The translations under genes were made by a program, and so were the position numbers. This document shows positions 60,013-64,000 of a stretch of DNA of 64,000 bases, one piece after another. Within the stretch, counting starts at the first letter, position 1; every line of letters begins with the position of its first letter. Source of the DNA: Hymenobacter amundsenii (GTDB taxonomy: Bacteria; Bacteroidota; Bacteroidia; Cytophagales; Hymenobacteraceae); the NCBI RefSeq assembly GCF_002204745.1, contig NZ_NIRR01000024.1, positions 1 through 64,000 on the forward strand, in the 5' to 3' direction. The notes under the pieces are model-generated. The model ran no database searches. It was not told the origin of the DNA and saw only the letters and a program-made list of their open reading frames with translations.

Positions 60013-60612
60013 TTACCGCCCCTGGAACGAATACGTCAGATACAGCTGAAACACGCTGTTGCGAACGTTATCCTGGATGGTAACATTGCCTAGTTTCGTG
60101 GATTTACCCACATTGGTGAAAACACCGTTGTAGCGCAGGCCAATGCCGGGGCCGGTTTTGCGCTGATAGCCCAACCCGAACAGATAGCCAAGATCGACGC
60201 TGCTGTAGTTGTTCTTGCTGTCTAAGGCTCGGTTCCCGATTTTATCCTTGGCCGATATCAGGAAGCCCACTTGCGGGCCGGCCTCAAAAAAGAGTCCATC
60301 GGCGTTAACGTGGAAGGCCAGCGGCACATCGAGGTAGTCCACGCGCTTAATGAGGTCCAGGGCCGGTACCTTGGCTCCCTTGCGCGAGTAGAGTAATTCG
60401 GGCTGGAAGGCAACCATGCGGGTCAGGCCAATATTGGCGAACAGGCCACCGTGGAAGCCAACTAGGTTGCTGTAGCCATCGGCCTGCTTGCCCACGAAGT
60501 TAGAGAGGGAAGCCCCACCCTTGAGGCCGAGCGAAACGTTGCGCTGGGCCTGCGCGGTACTGAAACCAGCTGCCACTGCGAGTAAGCTAAAAGAGAAAAG
60601 AAGCTTTTTCAT
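60013..60612 (-). CDS. Outer-membrane beta-barrel protein, paralogue A
   Basis: A 199-residue protein with a signal peptide (KKLLFSFSLLAVAAGFSTAQ) and the PorT-like pattern: VSLGLKGGASLSNFVG at the N-terminus, AFQPELLYSRKGAKVP, LDVPLAFHVNADGLFFEAGP and a C-terminal FQLYLTYSFQGR. It is the smallest of three tandem paralogues on the minus strand. On this strand TATTTTTG (60617-60624) sits only four bases before the ATG, so the mRNA might have an extremely short leader. Confidence 0.87.
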   Translation of the reverse strand: MKKLLFSFSLLAVAAGFSTAQAQRNVSLGLKGGASLSNFVGKQADGYSNLVGFHGGLFANIGLTRMVAFQPELLYSRKGAKVPALDLIKRVDYLDVPLAFHVNADGLFFEAGPQVGFLISAKDKIGNRALDSKNNYSSVDLGYLFGLGYQRKTGPGIGLRYNGVFTNVGKSTKLGNVTIQDNVRNSVFQLYLTYSFQGR

Positions 60613-60682
60613 GAGGCAAAAATAGGAGCAGCGAACCTGAAATTCTGTGCCCGAGCCCGATAAACTACTGGCCCCAACGCAA

Positions 60683-60713
60683 ACCGGCCACCCCTCACTG
60701 GAAGGGCGGCCGG
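60683..60713 (-). terminator. Probable terminator after porin B
   Basis: On minus, GCCGGCCGCCC ... GGGTGGCCGGTTTGCG, hairpin with a short T stretch between porin B and porin A. Confidence 0.5.
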
Positions 60714-60734
60714 CATTTTGGGGCGATGAACCAA

Positions 60735-61394
60735 TTAGTTGTTCGGAATCAAATAGCCCAACGAAAGCTGGAACACTTGGTTGCGGGCGTTGGCCAGTTC
60801 GCCATTGTTGTACGTTTTGTTTTTGGCGAAGTCGGTAATGGCCCCGTTGTAACGCAGGCCCAGCATCAGGCCCATCTCCGACTGGAAGCCGAGGCCGGCC
60901 ACGTAGCCGAATTCGTTGCGGTTTACGTTGTCGAGGCTGCGCTCAGATTCGGTGCGGTTTACCACGGTGCCACCAAGCGTGCGGGTCGATTCGTCCTTAA
61001 CCTTGAGCAGGTAGCTATACTGGGGGCCCGCCTCGAAGAACAGGTTGCCGGCCTTCACTTTCAGCAGCACTGGTACATCGATGTAGTTGTAGGTAACATC
61101 GCCCTCATTCTTGGCCGTCCCAAAGGCATAACTGGAGTTGTACTTATAGCCTTTCTGGGAGTATAGTACTTCGGGCTGGAGCGAGAGGAAACCGTCATCG
61201 ATCAGGCCCACATTCAGCATCAGGCCGCCGTGGAAGCCTACCTTATTGTCGTAACCATCCTTGTTGTCGAAGCTGCCGGACAGGTTAGAGAGGTTGGCGC
61301 CGCCCTTCAGACCGAGGCGTACGCCCTGGGCTTTCGATTCGGTAACGGCAACAGTAGCAAGTAGGGCCGCAACGGCCAGAAGTGATTTTTTCAT
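60735..61394 (-). CDS. Outer-membrane beta-barrel protein, paralogue B
   Basis: Start at MKKSLLAVAALLATVAVTES (61394). A 219-residue precursor with signal peptide, then VRLGLKGGANLSNLSGSFDN, LSLQPEVLYSQKGYKY, YIDVPVLLKVKAGNLFFEAG and the last strand FQLSLGYLIPNN. Closely related to paralogues A and C by the LGLKGG...LS, PE(L/V)LYS(R/Q)KG and LFFE(A/L)GPQ blocks. Ligand unknown. Confidence 0.87.
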   Translation of the reverse strand: MKKSLLAVAALLATVAVTESKAQGVRLGLKGGANLSNLSGSFDNKDGYDNKVGFHGGLMLNVGLIDDGFLSLQPEVLYSQKGYKYNSSYAFGTAKNEGDVTYNYIDVPVLLKVKAGNLFFEAGPQYSYLLKVKDESTRTLGGTVVNRTESERSLDNVNRNEFGYVAGLGFQSEMGLMLGLRYNGAITDFAKNKTYNNGELANARNQVFQLSLGYLIPNN

Positions 61395-61510
61395 GGGAAG
61401 GGGTAATAAAAAAAGGTGGAAGAAAAGGGAACTTTTGACTGCTTGACGAAAAATGTGCCACAATTGTAGCCTTTAACGAAAAATCCAGTCTGCCGATATG
61501 TGGATCTAAC

Positions 61511-61552
61511 AAAAAAGCGGCTGCTCCCAGCACGAGGAGCAGCCGCTTTTTT
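61511..61552. terminator. Bidirectional terminator between porins C and B
   Basis: AAAAAAGCGGCTGCTCC/GGAGCAGCCGCTTTTTT, 17-bp stem with an 8-base loop. It follows porin C on the minus strand. Confidence 0.9.
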
Positions 61553-61564
61553 CGCTTAAATCGG

Positions 61565-62311
61565 TTAGCGGGTCGGAATCAGGTAGCCGAGTTGCAGGGT
61601 GAAGGCGTTGTTGAATGCCTTAGGCTCGTTATCCTGGTCTTTGGTGTCGATGAGCGAGTTGAAGCCCCGGGCATACCGCAGGCCCAGGCTAATGCCGCCC
61701 TCCGTCATGTAGCCCACGCCAGCCACGCCGCTGATATCGAACTGGGCCAGATCCGCCTTGTACGCCTCGTCGCGGCTCACGCCGGTGTAGTCGCGGAAGC
61801 CGCTGTTGTTTTCCTGCTTGTCTTTGGTACCGTCAGAGTACTTGGTAGTAGTTTGCTGCTTGTTTTTGGAGCCGAATAGGTAGCTTACCTGGGGCCCGAG
61901 CTCAAAGAACAGCCCGCCCGCGTTAATCCGGGCCAGCAGGGGCACGTCGAGATAGTGTAGCACGCGCTGCTGCTCATCTTCGACCGATGTGATGTTGGGG
62001 CTGCTGAAGCCAGTGGTCTGCTTCGATTTTATTTCGTAGCCCTTGCGGTTATACAGCAGTTCGGGCGCGAAGGAGAAGAACCCGTCGCTGGTCAGTGGGA
62101 TGCTGGCGCCAACGCCTACATTGTAGCCCAGCTTGTAGTCGCCCAAGTCGGTACTGTAGTTGGCCCCGGTAATCTGGCTGACGTTGTCGCCGGAAATGTT
62201 GGAGTAGGTGCCGCCTACTTTTACGCCGATGCGGAAGCCGCCGGCATCCTGGGCGTGTACAGCGGAAAAGGAGGCAACGCCCATGGCGGCCAGGAGAGCA
62301 ATTTTTTTCAT
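61565..62311 (-). CDS. Outer-membrane beta-barrel protein, paralogue C
   Basis: Start at MKKIALLAAMGVASFSAVHA (62311). A 248-residue precursor with the shared blocks FRIGVKVGGTYSNISG, FSFAPELLYNRKGYEI, YLDVPLLARINAGGLFFELG and the C-terminal FTLQLGYLIPTR. It has longer external loops than A and B (a Gln/Thr/Lys-rich stretch after SYLFGSKNKQ). First gene of the tandem set. Confidence 0.87.
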   Translation of the reverse strand: MKKIALLAAMGVASFSAVHAQDAGGFRIGVKVGGTYSNISGDNVSQITGANYSTDLGDYKLGYNVGVGASIPLTSDGFFSFAPELLYNRKGYEIKSKQTTGFSSPNITSVEDEQQRVLHYLDVPLLARINAGGLFFELGPQVSYLFGSKNKQQTTTKYSDGTKDKQENNSGFRDYTGVSRDEAYKADLAQFDISGVAGVGYMTEGGISLGLRYARGFNSLIDTKDQDNEPKAFNNAFTLQLGYLIPTR

Positions 62312-62557
62312 GAGGAAGGGGGAGGATGTTAACGCACGAATCAACAAGCACTTTACCAACCACGACAGTTGCGTTCTTCGTGGTTTTCAGGGCCTCATAG
62401 CGTAAAAATGCAGGGTAAGGTTACAAATAAATCCAGGTTTTCTTCAGATTTCACGCAAGCATAATGTGGCCGTTTCCTGCTAACCGGCAAGCCGGTAGCT
62501 TTTTAGATCCGACAAGAAATCAGCGGGTTTCCAGGTGGTCTGGCAGCGGGTTTTCGC

Positions 62558-62565
62558 TACTTTTG
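62558..62565 (+). promoter_or_regulatory. Candidate -7 element of the lipid A deacylase gene (TACTTTTG)
   Basis: TACTTTTG matches TAnnTTTG and ends 23 bases before the ATG at 62589. The -33 half is not clear. Confidence 0.45.
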
Positions 62566-62588
62566 AGGAACGTGCAAGCCCCTGACTT

Positions 62589-63728
62589 ATGAGAATTTGG
62601 TATGCAGGCCTGCTGCTGACGTTGCTGGCCGGAGCCGCCCTGAGCCCGGCGTGCGCCCAGACCCCCGGGCAACCGAACGGCCCGCTGGTGGTAGGAGCCT
62701 ACGGGCTGGGGAGCTTCATTCTGCCCCACACGCCGGCCGTGCGCCATCTGGCCGTATCGCACCCCACGGGCGTGGAGCTGAACGTGCAGCGCCAGACCAA
62801 CGGCTCGGCCCCCTGGCACGCCTGGTACCGCTACCCCAAAGTGGGGTTGGCCCTCACGTACTACGACTACCATAACCCCGTGCTGGGAAAGTCTTACGCG
62901 GCCGGGGTATACATCAATAAAACCTTCTGGCGCACCGCCCGGCAGGAGGTAAGCTTCCGTATCGGGACCGGGGTGGGCTACTTCCCGATTGGCTACGACC
63001 AGGCTACTAACCACAAGAACAACATCGTCAGCGCCAAGCTCAACGCCACCATCCAAACGCGGCTGGAGTACGATGCGGCCCTAACCGAGCACCTGGGTCT
63101 GCTGGTGGGCCTGGGCCTGAACCACTATTCCAACGGGGCTACCACCAAGCCCAACTTCGGCATCAACTTGCCTACTGTGCTCGTGGGCCTCAACTACCAC
63201 CAGCAGCGGCCCTTCCGGCCCCTGGGCCTTGCGCCGGCCCCCGAACCCACCGACATCGGCCGCAATTTCCTCAACCTGAGCACTTCGGTTGGCTGGAAGC
63301 AGCGCAGCGAATCCGACCCCGAGCGGTACCTGGTCAATTCCGTGACGCTGGCGGCGGGCCGGCGCGTAAACCGCAAGAGCAACTTGGTGGCAGGCCTTGA
63401 AGGCTTCTACGACCGCAGCCTGCTAGCCCAGCAACGCGCCGACTTGCGAACCCAACAGGGCGACACGGCCCGCACCACTGCCCCCGACCGTCAGCCCGAC
63501 GTGAAAAAGGCCGGCCTATACGTGGGCCACGAGTTGCTGTTCGGGCGGCTGGCCTTCGTCTCGCACCTGGGCTTTTACCTCTACAATCCCTACAAATCCA
63601 ACAAGTTCTACTACGAGCGCCTGGGCCTTAAGTACCATTTCACGCCCCGGGTGTTCGGCAACGTCGACCTTAAAATTCACCGCGGGGCCGCCGACGTAAT
63701 TGAGTGGCGGCTGGGAATAAAGCTCTGA
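62589..63728 (+). CDS. PagL-like lipid A 3-O-deacylase (acyloxyacyl hydrolase)
   Basis: A 379-residue outer-membrane protein with a signal peptide (to about AQTPG, residue 25). The active-site pair of PagL-type enzymes is in GLGLNHYSNGATTKPNFGIN (His and Ser of HYSN). The chain is longer than PagL (about 170 residues) and may be a full barrel of 12 or more strands, with a Pro/Gln-rich loop around PDRQPDVKKAG. It probably edits lipid A. It is divergent from the tandem porins. Confidence 0.88.
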   Translation: MRIWYAGLLLTLLAGAALSPACAQTPGQPNGPLVVGAYGLGSFILPHTPAVRHLAVSHPTGVELNVQRQTNGSAPWHAWYRYPKVGLALTYYDYHNPVLGKSYAAGVYINKTFWRTARQEVSFRIGTGVGYFPIGYDQATNHKNNIVSAKLNATIQTRLEYDAALTEHLGLLVGLGLNHYSNGATTKPNFGINLPTVLVGLNYHQQRPFRPLGLAPAPEPTDIGRNFLNLSTSVGWKQRSESDPERYLVNSVTLAAGRRVNRKSNLVAGLEGFYDRSLLAQQRADLRTQQGDTARTTAPDRQPDVKKAGLYVGHELLFGRLAFVSHLGFYLYNPYKSNKFYYERLGLKYHFTPRVFGNVDLKIHRGAADVIEWRLGIKL

Positions 63729-63875
63729 GCCGTTGCCGGAGCAAGCAACGGCCAGCCGGTTCAGGCAGCCTGCGCTCTGGTTGAGACACCTTGGCCAACG
63801 GTTGGGTAAGAAAAACGGGCAAGTGCCCGCCCAAATGCGTTGCTTCGGTTGTAGGTACACCTCAACCACTACCGC

Positions 63876-64000
63876 ATGGAAACCTTCCTGCTTTGCAACC
63901 GCTGGCTACATATTGCCGCCGGCTTTACGGGCTTCTTCGTAGCCCCAGTTGCCCTGATCGTGCGCAAGGGCGGCGCGGCCCATCGGCTCTGGGGGAAGGT
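63876..64000 (+). CDS. 5' end of a membrane protein (partial)
   Basis: Starts METFLLCNRWLHIAAGFTGF and continues FVAPVALIVRKGGAAHRLWG to the window edge. It has a first transmembrane helix with His-Trp residues, like small DUF2306-type membrane proteins, but 41 residues are not enough to name it. The gap 63729-63875 holds no feature. Confidence 0.6.
   Translation, partial: METFLLCNRWLHIAAGFTGFFVAPVALIVRKGGAAHRLWGK

Noticed and set aside
1..64000. tRNA, rRNA, insertion sequences, prophage or a defence island
   Set aside because: No T-loop or acceptor pattern, transposase, integrase, restriction, toxin or nuclease-effector gene could be recognised. All genes fit housekeeping, envelope or lineage-conserved unknowns.

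Overview
The window reads as a chromosomal segment of a GC-rich member of the Bacteroidota, most likely Hymenobacteraceae and close to Hymenobacter. The grounds are GldB and GldD gliding lipoproteins, PorT-like outer-membrane barrels, promoters with the TAnnTTTG -7 element (best before the HU gene), a 29-residue bS22/COX24-type ribosomal peptide, few Shine-Dalgarno sites and GC near 60 percent. I see no rRNA, tRNA, insertion sequence, prophage or CRISPR array. Almost everything is core or lineage-conserved chromosome.

Layout: 0-4 kb holds a cut gene end, a pair of multi-pass membrane proteins, an anchored periplasmic protein and a PRC-barrel protein. 4-8 kb holds hemH divergent from era, then der, which carries a one-base deletion, and a small lipoprotein. 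8-11.5 kb holds an unknown protein, murQ, a cytochrome b5-like protein and an arginase-fold protein that lacks metal ligands. 11.7-20.2 kb is a fatty-acid module: acyl-CoA synthetase, MarR regulator, fadN, fadA and fadE, in the same order as Bacillus fadNAE, with a shared 12-bp motif before marR and fadE. 20-24 kb holds glutamate dehydrogenase, a beta-propeller-like secreted protein and an AT-rich gap. 24-36 kb holds recG, gldD, ssb, mutY, hup, a TPR protein, the bS22-like gene, RNase G, a porin, gldB, a glycosyltransferase and nth. 36-41.3 kb holds an ECF sigma/anti-sigma pair, an MFS transporter and an alpha/beta hydrolase without its serine. 41.6-51 kb holds a possible 48-residue membrane peptide, uvrA (with a repeat embedded in frame and a C-terminal frameshift), VOC and TspO-like genes, tpiA, an ABC exporter and prmA. 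51-64 kb holds a 1,716-residue exported protein, plsY, a decayed AT-rich gene, two SpoIIAA-like paralogues, an M20 peptidase, three tandem barrel paralogues, a PagL-type lipid A deacylase and a cut gene start.

The most striking non-genic signal is the density of long palindromes between genes. At least ten are visible and they fall into several sequence families. Several begin within a few bases of a stop codon and some carry flanking T-runs. One has been captured inside uvrA without breaking the frame, and one fills the whole gap from the uvrA stop to the next start codon. No transposase able to move them is present here.

The single-base frameshifts in der and uvrA, both in otherwise perfect conserved motifs, point to consensus errors in the assembly rather than real mutations. 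I found no convincing new defence or biosynthetic system. The best leads are the palindrome families, the giant exported protein, the fad operator candidate, the leader hairpins of hup and rng, and the pseudo-enzymes.
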